Under the pieces are notes generated by a model. It saw only the letters and a program-made list of their open reading frames with translations. It had not been told where the DNA came from and ran no database searches. DNA of 5,927 bases from Terriglobia bacterium (GTDB taxonomy: Bacteria; Acidobacteriota; Terriglobia; UBA7540), in NCBI GenBank assembly GCA_030040455.1, contig JASHTR010000105.1:1-5927 (forward strand). Reading direction: 5' to 3'. Made by a program: the position numbers and the translations under genes. Shown piece by piece: positions 5,624 to 5,927 of the stretch. Each line of letters opens with the position of its first letter. Within the stretch, counting starts at the first letter, position 1.

Positions 5624-5927
5624 CTACAAAGGTTTGCCTAAATCCGGCTGTCCATCTGATGGGTGGCGCTGCCGGTAAAGCGTTGGATCAACCTGGGCGC
5701 TCATGGCAGCCAGGTCGAGAGGGATGCCTAAAAAGCTTTGAAGATTTACCGCCGCCGCCGCTGGCTCGTGGATCAGGCGGGGATATTCCATCCAACAAAT
5801 GGACATCTCCGGACGGAGAGCGAGCGCAGCCTTAACCTGCCGCAGATGATTTTCGAGGGCGCGCGCCATTGCCTCGGGAGCAAGCGCGCTTCCTTGCGTG
5901 CCAAGTTTTTGAATCATGGCAGCCTGG
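5624..5927 (-). CDS. sulfotransferase family protein, C-terminal part (truncated by window edge)
   Basis: The frame is open to the right edge, reading Gln-Ala-Ala before the first visible Met, so about 100 C-terminal residues of a longer gene are present. The Met at 5917 is probably internal. The pattern of a helix (ALENHLRQVKAALAL), a strand with a tyrosine (ICWMEYPRLIHEP), then VNLQSFLGIPLDLAAMSAQVDPTLYRQR is typical of the end of PAPS-dependent sulfotransferase-like P-loop proteins. In these, a Y-x-x-L...P...FLG segment precedes a VDPxLYR motif. The catalytic and PAPS-binding N-terminal part lies outside the window, so activity and acceptor (sugar, lipid or protein) cannot be judged. The gene ends in TAG directly against a terminator-like hairpin and is followed by the FecR gene on the same strand. 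Confidence 0.68.
   Translation of the reverse strand, partial: QAAMIQKLGTQGSALAPEAMARALENHLRQVKAALALRPEMSICWMEYPRLIHEPAAAAVNLQSFLGIPLDLAAMSAQVDPTLYRQRHPSDGQPDLGKPL

Noticed and set aside
5572..5835. A plus-strand frame over the right-hand end
   Set aside because: It runs antisense to the sulfotransferase-like reading frame, which carries the recognisable FLG...VDPxLYR pattern; the plus-strand translation shows no motif.

Overview
The window looks like chromosomal DNA from a Gram-negative (diderm) bacterium of moderately high G+C content, most plausibly an acidobacterium or a relative known from metagenomes. Three things point there. A Kdo hydroxylase-like gene implies a Kdo-containing lipopolysaccharide. 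A secreted FecR-domain protein with a long Trp/Tyr/Gly-rich segment is of a kind frequent in Acidobacteria. An intergenic nested palindrome, GTCATCCTG...CAGCATGAC inside GCTGAAAAA...TTTTTCAGC arms, resembles dispersed repeats I recall from such genomes. The taxonomic call is inference; no rRNA or other phylogenetic marker is present.

Layout. On the minus strand from 2879 leftwards lie an AI-2E/PerM-family membrane protein (1803-2879), a roughly 120-bp nested inverted repeat (1667-1785) that fills most of the gap, a Kdo 3-hydroxylase-like dioxygenase (720-1649), and an exported thioredoxin-fold protein with only one cysteine (11-565). A 228-bp spacer (2880-3107) separates this block from a divergent plus-strand AmrB/MEMO1-family gene (3108-3932). 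Promoter-like elements lie almost on top of both start codons in that spacer. Converging on amrB is the minus-strand FecR/aromatic-rich secreted protein (4039-5490). Upstream of that, also on the minus strand, is the C-terminal end of a probable sulfotransferase (5624 to the right edge), which finishes at a compact terminator-like hairpin.

How the genes fit together. Four or five of the six genes act at or beyond the cell envelope: LPS sugar modification, a membrane permease-like protein, an exported thioredoxin-fold protein, an exported FecR protein and a possible sulfotransferase. Shared strand and modest spacing (about 150 bp) make the AI-2E, kdoO and thioredoxin-like genes a loose co-directional series rather than a tight operon, and the repeat may interrupt transcription. 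No phage, transposase, CRISPR, tRNA or rRNA is visible. I see no convincing new multi-gene system. The best leads are the palindromic repeat and its effect on start-site calling, the possible paired leaderless promoters, and the monothiol thioredoxin-like protein. No stretch over 300 bases lacks a gene.
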